A stretch of DNA of 64,000 nucleotides from Fibrobacterota bacterium (GTDB taxonomy: Bacteria > Fibrobacterota > Chitinivibrionia > Chitinivibrionales > FEN-1185). The translations under genes were made by a program, and so were the position numbers. The stretch covers positions 61,399-125,398 of the forward strand of contig PLWQ01000019.1 in NCBI GenBank assembly GCA_003165595.1, given 5' to 3'. Below, piece by piece: positions 41,521 to 51,087 of the stretch. A model generated the notes under the pieces. That model had not been told where the DNA came from, ran no database searches, and saw only the letters and a list, made by a program, of their open reading frames with translations. The number at the start of each line of letters is the position of its first letter. Position 1 is the stretch's first letter.

Positions 41521-41652
41521 CAAAGAAGTGGAGACGCCTCCGACGCATTTGAAACCATTTCTCAAAAGTCCCGATACTTTATCCTCAAACTCTTGTTGGT
41601 CCTTTTCCTCAGTCTCTTCCTTTACTTCGTGTGTCACGACAAGATATCTCAT
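41473..41652 (-). CDS. DUF1737-like small protein
   Basis: 59 residues: MRYLVVTHEVKEE opens, a short helix FEDKVSGLLRNGFKC follows, then VGGVSTSLSVTG and a closing strand LIYSQALLEG. This is the layout of DUF1737-type proteins (strand, helix ending in a glycine turn, GGVS, Y-x-QA). A perfect AGGAGG lies six bases before the ATG, which makes a real gene very likely despite the size. Function unknown. Stands alone next to the NAD-binding protein gene, same strand. Confidence 0.72.
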   Translation of the reverse strand: MRYLVVTHEVKEETEEKDQQEFEDKVSGLLRNGFKCVGGVSTSLSVTGVLIYSQALLEG

Positions 41653-41702
41653 AAATCCTCCTTTGGATTTCCGCTAATCTTTTGCAGGGTGAGGGAGAAC
41701 GT

Positions 41703-42338
41703 TCACCCGCCGAGATGCACGCGTTTGCCTAGAAACGTCGTCGACTCGCACGCCTCGACCATGAAGTCGGCGACGTCGGCGCGGGAGATCGTCGCCGGCA
41801 TGCCGATCAGCTCTGCCGTGCGCACGTACCTTCCCTTAGCCTTGCCGTTCGTGAGCCGCATGGGGCGCGCGATGACGAAGTCGAGACCGCTGGCCTGCGT
41901 CATGCGCTCCTGAACGTCGTGATCGCGGAAGACGCCCTTTAAGAGACCGCCAATGAGGAACGTCCTCTGAAACCAGCTCGCCGCGGGCCTGCTCTCTCCG
42001 ACGCCGTACGCGCTGAGGACCACCAGGCGCTTTACGCCGTGCTCCTTCATCGCGTCGATGCAGTACTTCGTGCCGCGCGAGAAATAGTCGGGCTTCTCTT
42101 TGATCCCGCCCAGTGAACTCGGCGACACGCAGATGATCACGGCGTCGTGACCGGCTACCGAGCTGCGCACCGAGGCTGCGTCGTGGAAGTCGCCCGCGAC
42201 CTTCGTCAGCGCGGGGTGTGTAATGTCGAGCTTCGCGGGCGAACGCGAAAACGCGGTCACCGAGTGACCCTTTGCGAGGGCCGACTTGACGCAAAGGGCG
42301 CCGGTTCCATGCGAGGCGCCGAGGACGAGGATTTTCAT
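41703..42338 (-). CDS. NAD(P)H-binding atypical SDR protein
   Basis: 211 residues. MKILVLGASHGTGALCVKSAL is the GxxGxxG nucleotide site of the atypical SDR-a (NmrA/YwnB-like) group, followed by VAGDFHDAASVRSSVAGHDAVI, RLVVLSAYGVGESRP and FVIARPMRLTNGKAKG. There is no classical YxxxK. Members act as flavin reductases or redox sensors. No operon partner apart from the small DUF1737-like gene downstream. Confidence 0.82.
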   Translation of the reverse strand: MKILVLGASHGTGALCVKSALAKGHSVTAFSRSPAKLDITHPALTKVAGDFHDAASVRSSVAGHDAVIICVSPSSLGGIKEKPDYFSRGTKYCIDAMKEHGVKRLVVLSAYGVGESRPAASWFQRTFLIGGLLKGVFRDHDVQERMTQASGLDFVIARPMRLTNGKAKGRYVRTAELIGMPATISRADVADFMVEACESTTFLGKRVHLGG

Positions 42339-42559
42339 AGGTGCTCCTTAACCGACAGGAAGAGGTTCTTTGCAGACTTCCACAACTTTACCCTTTGCCC
42401 CGCCTTTGCCGTCTGCGTATTGATCGGCTTCAAGGAAAAATATAGACATTTCCGCATACCATGTCAAATCTGATGGCAGCGGGTTTTTGGGGTGATATTG
42501 CGGCGGGGCGCCCGGATTTTTCCCCGGTACTCTTGCGCTATCCCGAAGCGCCCTAAAGA

Positions 42560-43312
42560 TTATTTATCAAGTGCCGCCAGAAACGTCTCGGCTTCTTTGT
42601 GGAAGTACGTCCCCGTGAGCGGATAATCGTCGCGTATGGAAACCAGCAATTCGCGGATGGTCGCTTTGTCTCCGCTGTCAATTAACAGCGACAATATGGA
42701 AATCTTGTCGATCTTTTCTTTTATGCCGGTCTTGGGAATGTACCGCGATTTGTACCGCGAAAGGTCGAAATACCCGCCCATCTTTTCCCGGATGTCCAGA
42801 AACACGTCAGAAGTGATCAGGCCGTCGAAATAGACATCGAGCCAGGATTCAAGATTGAGGCCGTATACATGGTAGGGCGCCTTGCCGAAAGGATACAGCG
42901 TATCATTGAGATGCGTGAGTTTTCCCAGCCACATGCTCACGAAGGCCTCGTCGCTTTCACCGCTCACGACCCGGATGCTGTTGTAGCAGGTAACAAGGTC
43001 CGCTACGCCGAGGCTTTCCAGAATCGGAATTCCAAACAACCTGCACGCGCCCGTTCTCCACAGATGAACGCCGCAGAGCTTATCCTGTAAAAACGCACAG
43101 ACGAGATTGCCTTCACACGTTTCACTCAAGCGCGGAGCGGCAAAAATGAATTTCTCCAGATCGGCCGACGGAAGATTGTCGCAGCAGTAATGGATAAGAT
43201 AGATGAACTCGGCAAGCGTGCAGGTGGGCGAGACGCAGCAGCGGCCGCATTGCTCGCAGGCGACCTGGGGCAGTTCGGCGTAGAGTTCCCGGATTTGGGT
43301 GAGCAGGTTCAT
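42560..43312 (-). CDS. YkgJ family cysteine-cluster protein
   Basis: 250 residues. VACEQCGRCCVSPTCTLAEF near residue 18 and later single Cys (CEGNLVCAFLQDKLCGVH, TGACRLFG) give the YkgJ/Fli-type metal site (zinc or iron-sulfur). The C-terminal half is helical and unassigned. ATG chosen at MNLLTQIRELYAELP, just before the Cys cluster; upstream open sequence overlaps the divergent CAP gene and is not coding. Function of the family is not established. Confidence 0.78.
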   Translation of the reverse strand: MNLLTQIRELYAELPQVACEQCGRCCVSPTCTLAEFIYLIHYCCDNLPSADLEKFIFAAPRLSETCEGNLVCAFLQDKLCGVHLWRTGACRLFGIPILESLGVADLVTCYNSIRVVSGESDEAFVSMWLGKLTHLNDTLYPFGKAPYHVYGLNLESWLDVYFDGLITSDVFLDIREKMGGYFDLSRYKSRYIPKTGIKEKIDKISILSLLIDSGDKATIRELLVSIRDDYPLTGTYFHKEAETFLAALDK

Positions 43313-43390
43313 GTTCGCGGTTGACTGTCCTCGTGTCCAATTTGTAATATACTTAGTGGGGGCTGGGCCATAATAGAAGTGGGGAAGAAC

Positions 43391-44641
43391 ATGAAAACCG
43401 TTCCGGCAATTGCTTGTGCCTTTGTCATGGGAGCTTCGTCGGCCTTCGCGGGCTACGGCGACAAGGTCAATGGTCTTCCTAATTGGCAAGAACGCGCCAT
43501 TCTGGTGCTTACCAACGCGTGCCGTATGGCGCCCGTACAGTACCGCAACACGTATCTGGGTGCCACCTACAACATTCTCCTTCCGGCAAATTATCCGGCT
43601 GTGCCGCCGGTCTACTGGAATCTTGCCCTCAATGGCTCTGCGCGGTTCCATGCGATCCAGATGGCGGATACCTGCGGCATGACCCACAATTCCTGCAACG
43701 GGGACGCATTTAACGTTCGGATCGAGCTCTTCTACAACAACAAGAGCTACACCATCGGGGAAGACATTGCCGCCGGTAGTACGGATCCATCCGGCACCAT
43801 GCAGCAATGGCTGCTCGACGAGCAAAACGGAACAGTCCCGCTCGACAACAGCACGTGCGGCACCTCCCGATGCGACGGACACCGGTGGAATATCATGAAC
43901 AAATCCTACAGAGAAATGGGCACGGGCTACGCCTATGGTCCGCAGACCTACAATTATTTCTGGTGCCAGGATCTGGGCGGGGGCGCACCGGAATTCGTCA
44001 ATCCGATTGTTTCCGCGGCCCACCTGTTCATCGAGACGGGGAAGACCACGTTTCTCGCCGACTATTTCGACCCCGCGGGTAAGCCGTCCAATCCATCACT
44101 CTATGTTGACAATCAGAAAAGCTCACTCACGCTCCTGATGGGAGCGGATTCGGCCGGCACGTATTCGGTCTCCCTTGCCAGGACCACCGCGTGCAGGAAC
44201 TACTATTTCACGTTTACGAACGCAAAGGGTACGCTCTTTCGGTATCCGGAAACGGGCGACCTGGTAACGTTCGGCGAAGGATCATGCGCGAGAGACTTTG
44301 TTCCGGCCGAGAGCCTGAGCGTGGGAGGGATGCTGGGCATACCGGTTCTTCGGGACGGGCGGACAACATTCTCCATAAAGGGGTCTGTCTTGACCGCGCG
44401 GGTACGAGGCAAAGTCAACGACATTGAGGAAAGCGCACTGTACGATTCAAGAGGAAGATCCCTGGTTACTATCGTGTGGAGCGTCGGCGGGGGCATTACC
44501 CGGCGAGCTGCCTCCCAGGATGAAACGGTTTACCTTGCGAGAATAGACAGAGACATTTCTCGCGGGATCTACTTTGTTCGGACCCGATTCTCCGACGGGA
44601 CGATGAGAACAGCATCGGTCGTGGCAAGCGGGGGTGAGTAA
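43391..44641 (+). CDS. secreted CAP (SCP/PR-1) domain protein with C-terminal sorting-like domain
   Basis: 416 residues. Signal peptide (about 1-20, ending SAFAGYG). The CAP domain spans about 25-200: NGSARFHAIQMADTCGMTHN, YTIGEDIAAGS, CDGHRWNIMNKSYREMGTGYAYG supply the His/Glu/Glu-His positions of the CAP cavity. Middle region (230-330) is beta-rich. The end (SALYDSRGRSLVTIV, GIYFVRTRFSDGTMRTASVV) is a type A sorting-like domain. GGGGA lies six bases before the ATG. Extracellular; substrate unknown. Confidence 0.82.
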   Translation: MKTVPAIACAFVMGASSAFAGYGDKVNGLPNWQERAILVLTNACRMAPVQYRNTYLGATYNILLPANYPAVPPVYWNLALNGSARFHAIQMADTCGMTHNSCNGDAFNVRIELFYNNKSYTIGEDIAAGSTDPSGTMQQWLLDEQNGTVPLDNSTCGTSRCDGHRWNIMNKSYREMGTGYAYGPQTYNYFWCQDLGGGAPEFVNPIVSAAHLFIETGKTTFLADYFDPAGKPSNPSLYVDNQKSSLTLLMGADSAGTYSVSLARTTACRNYYFTFTNAKGTLFRYPETGDLVTFGEGSCARDFVPAESLSVGGMLGIPVLRDGRTTFSIKGSVLTARVRGKVNDIEESALYDSRGRSLVTIVWSVGGGITRRAASQDETVYLARIDRDISRGIYFVRTRFSDGTMRTASVVASGGE

Positions 44642-44723
44642 GGGAGCAAATGGTTTAACGAAGGCACGGGTCCGTTATACTGTTCGGGCAACTGTGCAAA
44701 TTTCCGATCGTTCTCCCCAAAAG

Positions 44724-45077
44724 TTACACCTCCCTCGGTTCCGTCACAAGCTTGAGCCCTTCCAATATTTCCCGAATCCTTCTCGCTGTAACCCGACCGA
44801 TTTTTTCCTTGAGATCCGACTTGTCGAAAGTAACCATTTGCGTCACGTTGGCTACGCTGGCCTTTGGCAACCCGGCTTCGCCTTTTCGCAGAAGAACATT
44901 TCCGGGAACGGATGAGCGCGACAGGTTGGAGGTAAGCGCGATTCCAATGGTTGTGTTGATGCGGCTGGCATTAAACACGTTATTCTGGATTATCACGTAC
45001 GGATGCCTGTACCCTGGTTCCGATCCGCTTGGTTCGGCCAATTGAACCCAGAAAATGTCTCCCTGCTGGATTACCAT
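44724..45077 (-). CDS. mazF: MazF-type endoribonuclease toxin
   Basis: 117 residues of PemK/MazF fold: GDIFWVQLAEPSGSEPGYRHPYVIIQNN, then INTTIGIALTSNLSR, PGNVLLRKGEAGLPKASVANVTQ and GRVTARRIREILEGL. Such toxins cut mRNA at short sequences. Start overlaps the antitoxin gene by seven bases, the normal arrangement. Confidence 0.92.
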   Translation of the reverse strand: MVIQQGDIFWVQLAEPSGSEPGYRHPYVIIQNNVFNASRINTTIGIALTSNLSRSSVPGNVLLRKGEAGLPKASVANVTQMVTFDKSDLKEKIGRVTARRIREILEGLKLVTEPREV

Positions 45078-45319
45078 ACGTCCGCATGCTTTCGGCGCGA
45101 ATAGGCTTTTTCACTTTCGAGGCGCGAAAGGTCCTCCGCATCTTCACCGTAAGAGGCATTTATTTTGCGGATCAAATCCAGGTTCTCATCTTTGTCAATC
45201 ATGTGCTTCGCGGCCTGGCCAAAGAATTGGCTCCTCGAAATGTGAAGTTTCTTGGTGAGACGTTGAACCTTCCTAAACGTTTTTGTGTCGATGGAGATGG
45301 CGGTCTTTATGGTACTCAT
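45071..45319 (-). CDS. ribbon-helix-helix antitoxin partner of MazF
   Basis: 82 residues. KTAISIDTKTFRKVQRLTKK and LHISRSQFFGQAAKHMI form a ribbon-helix-helix; the acidic C-terminal part (DKDENLDLIRKIN..EDAEDLSRLESEK) would bind and neutralise the toxin. AAGGAG precedes the ATG chosen here by seven bases. A TTG two codons upstream is in frame but not needed. Confidence 0.88.
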   Translation of the reverse strand: MSTIKTAISIDTKTFRKVQRLTKKLHISRSQFFGQAAKHMIDKDENLDLIRKINASYGEDAEDLSRLESEKAYSRRKHADVW

Positions 45320-45514
45320 GGACAACTCCTTATGGTTATACCGGAAGTATAAATTCTGGCGCCGCAGAAGTCAAATTTCCGCGCCTTTGAATCCGTGCAA
45401 TGCGGTGTTACTGTGTTTCCCGGGACGGTGCGCAATCAATGAGCGGCGATATATTTTAGAAATTGTAGTAACAAAGAAACGACGGATATCGTTCAAACCT
45501 CTGGAGCCGCTTCC

Positions 45515-46585
45515 ATGATCATTCACCTGACCCGCGATGCAACGGCCAAAGACAAAGAGGACATTCTCGACAGGATACAAGCGGCCGGTCTCGGGTACGA
45601 GGACCTTCATTCGACCACGGGGACCGTTCTTATCGGGGTGCTGGGCGACACCAGCACGGTCGAAGAAGGGTATTTTCTCGAACTTTCCGGCGTGGACAAG
45701 GTTATTCGCATTTCGCGGCCCTACAAACTTGTCTCACGAGAATTTTCGAGCGCGTCCAAAACCGTCTTTGCGGGCGATCTGGCCATCGGCGGAGACAATC
45801 TCGTTGTGATGGCCGGCCCGTGCGCGCTGGAAAACGAGGCGCAGGTGGAGGCCATAGCTCGCTATGTTTCGGGGCTGGGCATAGCCGTGATGCGCGGCGG
45901 TGCCTACAAGCCGCGTACCTCGCCCTATGCGTTCCAAGGGCTGGGGCTTGGCGGGCTCAAGCTTCTCGCCGCCATGAGGGAAAAATACAAACTCAAAATC
46001 GTAACGGAGGCAACAGGCCTGCACCGGCATATGACGGCCGGCGGCGGCAGGGAAGAGAAGACCGTGCTCGAAAACGTTATCGAATATGCCGACATTATCC
46101 AGGTGGGCGCCCGTAGCATGAAGGCCTACGGTTTTCTCCAGGAACTCGCCATGTTGACAAAGGACAGCAAAAAGCCGATTTTGCTCAAGCGCGGGGAGTC
46201 GTCGACAATCAAAGACTTTCTCCTTGCCGCGGAATACCTGGTAGCCAACGGCAACCCCAACGTCATCCTCTGCCTGCGCGGCATCCGCGCCTTCGAGGAG
46301 GAAAAATTCCAGCGCTATACCGCGGATATCGGGGCGATTCCGGTTCTCAAAAAGGAATCAAACCTTCCCGTTTTCTTCGACCCGTCGCACGCCACGGGAT
46401 ACCGGACCAACGTGTATCACTTGAGTATGGCTGCGGTGGCTGCCGGCGCGGATGGCCTCATCATTGAGACCCACAACGATCCGGCGCATGCCCTGTGCGA
46501 CGGGGAGCAGTGCGTCACGGAAGCTCAGTTGAAAAAAATCAAGATCGATGCGGAAAAAATACGGGCCCTGTTGCTCGGCCGGTAG
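45515..46585 (+). CDS. aroF: 3-deoxy-7-phosphoheptulonate synthase (AroF, type I-beta)
   Basis: 356 residues. An N-terminal ferredoxin-like regulatory domain (about 1-70, [24 protein letters not shown]) is joined to the catalytic barrel: [68 protein letters not shown] and [13 protein letters not shown]. First step of aromatic synthesis from phosphoenolpyruvate and erythrose-4-phosphate. Single transcript, GGAG before the ATG. Confidence 0.95.
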   Translation: MIIHLTRDATAKDKEDILDRIQAAGLGYEDLHSTTGTVLIGVLGDTSTVEEGYFLELSGVDKVIRISRPYKLVSREFSSASKTVFAGDLAIGGDNLVVMAGPCALENEAQVEAIARYVSGLGIAVMRGGAYKPRTSPYAFQGLGLGGLKLLAAMREKYKLKIVTEATGLHRHMTAGGGREEKTVLENVIEYADIIQVGARSMKAYGFLQELAMLTKDSKKPILLKRGESSTIKDFLLAAEYLVANGNPNVILCLRGIRAFEEEKFQRYTADIGAIPVLKKESNLPVFFDPSHATGYRTNVYHLSMAAVAAGADGLIIETHNDPAHALCDGEQCVTEAQLKKIKIDAEKIRALLLGR

Positions 46586-46658
46586 AAAAACGGCCTACGT
46601 GGCGCTGCGGGAGCCGTTGTGCACGTGGAGGTCGACTTGATAAAGGAGAACATCGCAG

Positions 46659-47651
46659 GTGAGCATCGTAGCGGAATTCGCGCGCACACTTCACGAATCG
46701 GTTCCCATTCAAACCGGGCGGACGCTTGCGCCGATTGAGTACCCGTCGCGAACCGTGCGGCTCAGCGGAATCAGGGTGGTCGTATTCGACATGTACGGCA
46801 CCCTCATGAATTACTGGCGTCCCGAATTCGGCAGCGCACAGGCGAAACAGGATGTTCTTCTTTCGGCCTTTCGCAGGACCATAGCCAAGTTCGGCATGGA
46901 GGAATTTCTTGTCCGGATGAATCCCGGAGAGCCTGCCGAAAAGACGCTCAGCGACTTGTACCACGGTCTCATTGCGCTCAAGCACGAACAGGCTGCCGGG
47001 AAGAAAATCGAGTTTCCGGAAATAAAGATTGAGAGCGTGTGGGAGGCCATTGTGCTCATGCTCAAGCGGCGAGGCTACGATCCCGCGCGCATGGCACTGG
47101 GCGCGCAAGGCGATTTTGTCAAATGCGTGGCATATTGCTACAACTTTTTTTCGTTCGCGCGGGGTCTGTACCCGGGCGTGTACGGGGCGCTTGCGCGTTT
47201 GCAGGCGGGCAACCTCAGGCTCGGCATTGTGTCGAATGCGCAGTTCTATACCCTTGTCGACCTGTCGCTCTTTCTGCGCGACCAGAGCAAGGGCGAGTGC
47301 GACGATTACATACGGGTGTTTGACCCGAACTTGATGTTCTTCTCGTTCGAATACGGCGTCGCGAAACCGCATCCACTGCTTTTTCGGAAGCTGTTCGACG
47401 CCTTGTACGAATATCATGTTCTTCCTTCTCAGACTCTTTTTGTCGGCAACGATCTCGTGACCGACCTCCGCCCGGCCCAGGAAGCAGGCATGAAAACCGC
47501 GTTCTTCACCGGCGACGATAGAAGCGCTTTTGTCCATGATCTGTCGGGCAAGGTTGTGCCCGACCTGTCGTTTTCGTCGTGGGACGACCTTGCCTCCCGG
47601 GTGACCTTTTATTCCAGTGAAGGCGAAAAAGAAACGAAAGGAATGGAGTAA
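46659..47651 (+). CDS. HAD superfamily hydrolase
   Basis: 330 residues from a GTG start preceded by AAGGAG. HAD motif I is VVVFDMYGTLMNYW (Asp-x-Tyr), motif II LGIVSNAQF, motif III Lys in YGVAKPHPLLFRKL and motif IV FVGNDLVTDLRPAQEAGMK. The cap is a long helical insert (about 65-190). A small-molecule phosphatase is likely; substrate unknown. Its stop overlaps the ATG of the TPR protein by one base. Confidence 0.85.
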   Translation: MSIVAEFARTLHESVPIQTGRTLAPIEYPSRTVRLSGIRVVVFDMYGTLMNYWRPEFGSAQAKQDVLLSAFRRTIAKFGMEEFLVRMNPGEPAEKTLSDLYHGLIALKHEQAAGKKIEFPEIKIESVWEAIVLMLKRRGYDPARMALGAQGDFVKCVAYCYNFFSFARGLYPGVYGALARLQAGNLRLGIVSNAQFYTLVDLSLFLRDQSKGECDDYIRVFDPNLMFFSFEYGVAKPHPLLFRKLFDALYEYHVLPSQTLFVGNDLVTDLRPAQEAGMKTAFFTGDDRSAFVHDLSGKVVPDLSFSSWDDLASRVTFYSSEGEKETKGME

Positions 47652-50600
47652 TGGCACGAGCACGTATCATGCAGCTTGCGTTGGCGTGCGCAGTATCCCT
47701 GGCATTCGCGGGGACGTCGGCGATGCAATTTTTTTCCGATTCAATCGGCGGGATCAACGCGCTGCCGGCCGCGCTCTTGCGCGGCGCCCAGGAAGCCTAT
47801 GGCGTTAACATGAAGGGGCTGGACGCGCTTGACAGAGGCGACTTCGACAGCGCTGCCGTTTATTTCTCCAGGGCGATGTCGCTGATACCAAATTATTCCG
47901 ACGCGCACAACAACATGGGAGTAGTGCATTTCCGCAAGGGCAATATTTCGCAGGCGCGCGCGATATGGCAGTCGATAACCGAGACCGACCCCGACTATGC
48001 AATCGCGTTTTACAACCTTGCGGTGGTTGATTATCACGAGAAAGACTATCAGGGGAGTGTGCCGTTTCTTCAAAGGGCCATCGGCATCAACAGAAAATTC
48101 GTCGAAGCGCTCATCATGGCCGGACGCGTTGATCTCATGCTCAATAAAAAGAAGGAGGCGGCAGGTTATTTTCGTGAAGCGTTCAAGGTCGATCCCGAGC
48201 GCGCCGAGTCATGGCAATTTTTGGCCTATGGTTTGGTTCAGGAGGGCGATACGGCCGGCGCCATTGCGGTACTGTCACGCCACCAGAGCAATGCCGAGGC
48301 ACTCAAAATGCTCGGTGAAATAGAATCGTTCCGCAAGAACTATAAAGCCGCCTCGACGTACTTTTCCGACGCGGTGTCGCATGGGGGCAATGCCGATCAG
48401 CTGCTGGATCTTGCCTCGTCGCAAATCGACCAACAGGCATGCAAGGATGCGCTTGCCACGCTTAAATTGTATGCCTCAAAAGTGTCGGTACAGGCCGCGG
48501 ACGCCTACCTCTACGCGGGCATCGCCGCAAAGGAGTGCGGGGACCTTGCCGAGTCACGCTCGTCTTTCGAAAAGGGAGTTGAGAAGTATCCTGCGGATGC
48601 GATTCTCAGGTACAACCTTGGTCAGGTCTATTTTCACTTGAAACAATACGACCAGGCCGAGTCGATGTGGAACACCGTAAGTGATTCGCTCAACGACCCC
48701 TCGCTCTATTATCTGCGCGCCCTCAATGCGCGGCGGAAGGGGAACCTTGACCTTGCCGAAACCTACATTCGCAGCGCCTTGCGACGCGACGAAAGACCCG
48801 AGTACCTCGACCTGTTGGGCGTGCTGCTCTATGCAAAAGGAAACAGCGACGAGGCAACGGCCAATTTCAGGAAAGCGCTCAGGCTGGATCCGGATCTTCG
48901 TTCGGCGCAGTTGAATCTGGCGCTTATTTCCCAATCCAAAGACGATCTCGAAAAGTCAGCCGCCGACCTTGAAAAAGACCGCAGTGAGTGCCGGAGCAAG
49001 TGTCAGGATATTGCCCTTAAGCTTTCCATCGTGTACTATCACCAGGGTTTGGTCGACAAGGCGGCGCGCCTGCTCGAATCGCTTCCGGATGGAGAGAAGA
49101 ACGAACGCATTTTTCGTCACCTGGCCCTGTATTTCCGTGATCTTCACGACTGGGACAAGGCAATCAAGACGCTCGAAAAGGCAAAGACGTTCTTTGTTCT
49201 GGACGTGCAAACAGAGTACGAATTGGCCGAAGATTATCTCTTCTCCGGCGACAATCGCAAGGCCGTGGACGCGCTCAACGAACTCCTGGGGAAATGGGAC
49301 CAGAATCCCTGGCGAATCTATTATCAGCTCGGTTATGCATACATGGAAATGAAGGAGTTTTCAAAAGCGAAATCGGCCTTAGAGCAAAGCCTTAAGAAGA
49401 AGCAGGATAACCTTGCAGCACAAGGGCTTATGGCATACATTCTCAATACGGAAGGCGATGTTTCGCAGGCACGGAACATTTGGGAAAAGACGCTTCGGGA
49501 AGACCCGTCGAATTTCACTTTGCTTATCAACATGGGGCTGTCGCTTGAGAAAGACGGCAGGTGCGAAGAGGCGCTCGCGTATTACCAGAAAGCCCAATTG
49601 CTCAAGCGCGACGACAATGCAATTCAGATCAATATCGGCAATGCATACGGCTGCATGGACAAGAATCGCGAGGCAATCACGGCCTACACTGCGGCCCTTA
49701 CGTCGCCAAAGCGCAATTTGGCTTCATTCAATATCTTTTTGCTTGCACAAAAGACCGGCGACCAGACAAACGCCGCCTCAATGCTGTCCATTCTGACGTC
49801 GGAATTTCCGTCATCGTCCTATACTGTTCGCGCGCAAGCCGACATGAGTCTGTGGAAAAAAGACACGGCGACCGCCCTTGCCAAGCTGGAAGCGGTACCC
49901 GACAAGGATCCGGGAGACTATGTCGTGCTGGCGCGCATCTACGCAAACCGGAGGAATTCCTCAAAGGCAATGGGCTTTCTTGCAAAGCTTCCGGCGGAAC
50001 CCTACTGGGAAAAGGCGAAAACAGGCGTGATGGCCCAGATGGATTTTGTCTCCGGTGATTATGCGAAGGCTCTCTCGGAAATGAAAAGCATCGGCGACTC
50101 CAGCTTTGCCGCCCTGTACAACATGGCCGTCGCCGCGTTCAACGCCAAAGCGTACGACGACGCCATTGCCATAGGAGAGAAGATCGTATCCAGGGCAAAA
50201 GGAGAAGACCGGGCCGACGTTTGCCGGCTGGTCGGCAACGCGGCCATGGGAAAGAAACAATGGAAAAAGGCGCTCGAATGGTACCAACAGCTCGAAGACC
50301 TCAAGCACGGCGATCCGCTCGTCCAGTATAACCTCGCGGTTATCTGCTACAATGTGGGCAACATGGAAGAATCCTGGACCTACTACCAAAAGGCGCGCCA
50401 GCTCGACCCGAAGATCGAAAACAAGGATATCGAAAAACGATACCAGAGCCTGCATTCCCAGGGCGCGGGCATTTCACAGATAATGGATTCCGTTGACTAT
50501 TGGTACAATACCGCGGTCACGATGCAGGACAGCGCCCGCGATACCACGGCCGAGGCCTATTACAAGAAGATCCTCGAGAAGAACCCCACCTATTACCGGG

Positions 50601-50851
50601 CCTGGAACAATCTGGGCGCGATATACTCCGGAAGGGGAGAACTCGACAAAGCGGTGGAGTGTTATCTCAAATCCGTGGAGAAACAGCACGACATTCCCGA
50701 AGCGTATGCCAATCTCGTGAATATCTACATTGAAATGAAGAACGTCAAGGAGGCTCAGCGGTGGATAATCAAGGGTCTGGGCCACAATCCGGACAGCGAT
50801 ATGCTCAAGGAGCTTGATGCAAAAGTAAAAGCCCTGGCAAGGAAGAAGTAG
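47651..50851 (+). CDS. large secreted tetratricopeptide-repeat protein
   Basis: 1066 residues. A signal peptide (about 1-24, ending SAMQ) is followed by TPR units along almost the whole chain: AHNNMGVVHFRKGNISQARAIW, YNLAVVDYHEKDYQGSVPFL and YNLGQVYFHLKQYDQAESMW are clear examples; the last ones are AWNNLGAIYSGRGELDKAVECY and AYANLVNIYIEMKNVKEAQRW. About 25 repeats can be counted by eye, in two blocks. No enzyme motif. Probably a periplasmic scaffold for envelope or export machinery, coupled to the HAD gene. Confidence 0.88.
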   Translation: MARARIMQLALACAVSLAFAGTSAMQFFSDSIGGINALPAALLRGAQEAYGVNMKGLDALDRGDFDSAAVYFSRAMSLIPNYSDAHNNMGVVHFRKGNISQARAIWQSITETDPDYAIAFYNLAVVDYHEKDYQGSVPFLQRAIGINRKFVEALIMAGRVDLMLNKKKEAAGYFREAFKVDPERAESWQFLAYGLVQEGDTAGAIAVLSRHQSNAEALKMLGEIESFRKNYKAASTYFSDAVSHGGNADQLLDLASSQIDQQACKDALATLKLYASKVSVQAADAYLYAGIAAKECGDLAESRSSFEKGVEKYPADAILRYNLGQVYFHLKQYDQAESMWNTVSDSLNDPSLYYLRALNARRKGNLDLAETYIRSALRRDERPEYLDLLGVLLYAKGNSDEATANFRKALRLDPDLRSAQLNLALISQSKDDLEKSAADLEKDRSECRSKCQDIALKLSIVYYHQGLVDKAARLLESLPDGEKNERIFRHLALYFRDLHDWDKAIKTLEKAKTFFVLDVQTEYELAEDYLFSGDNRKAVDALNELLGKWDQNPWRIYYQLGYAYMEMKEFSKAKSALEQSLKKKQDNLAAQGLMAYILNTEGDVSQARNIWEKTLREDPSNFTLLINMGLSLEKDGRCEEALAYYQKAQLLKRDDNAIQINIGNAYGCMDKNREAITAYTAALTSPKRNLASFNIFLLAQKTGDQTNAASMLSILTSEFPSSSYTVRAQADMSLWKKDTATALAKLEAVPDKDPGDYVVLARIYANRRNSSKAMGFLAKLPAEPYWEKAKTGVMAQMDFVSGDYAKALSEMKSIGDSSFAALYNMAVAAFNAKAYDDAIAIGEKIVSRAKGEDRADVCRLVGNAAMGKKQWKKALEWYQQLEDLKHGDPLVQYNLAVICYNVGNMEESWTYYQKARQLDPKIENKDIEKRYQSLHSQGAGISQIMDSVDYWYNTAVTMQDSARDTTAEAYYKKILEKNPTYYRAWNNLGAIYSGRGELDKAVECYLKSVEKQHDIPEAYANLVNIYIEMKNVKEAQRWIIKGLGHNPDSDMLKELDAKVKALARKK

Positions 50852-50856
50852 CGCGC

Positions 50857-51003
50857 ATGAAATCGGCAACCAACCGGTATCGCCCGCCGCGAGTTCGCTA
50901 TGACCTCGATGGCTGGCGAAAGAAGGGTTCCCAGGGAAACGCGCAGCCGCAGTACGGTAGGCAGGCGCTGGGGTTCGGCAAGCGCAAAAAGGGAAAAGCA
51001 TGA
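50857..51003 (+). CDS. possible small basic protein
   Basis: 48 residues, MKSATNRYRPPRVRYDLDGW then a glycine/glutamine-rich stretch and a final KRKKGKA. It begins five bases after the TPR stop and ends 84 bases before purD. The TPR stop region (AAGGAAG) could serve as ribosome site but is far. Strongly basic, no family recognised. Coding status uncertain. Confidence 0.4.
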   Translation: MKSATNRYRPPRVRYDLDGWRKKGSQGNAQPQYGRQALGFGKRKKGKA

Positions 51004-51087
51004 ACCGCTGATTGCCTTCATGTATTTTGAGCGAAGAATTTACCTGTGCCGGGAAAGTCCCGTTTGTCCGGTATCCGGAGGAAAAAT

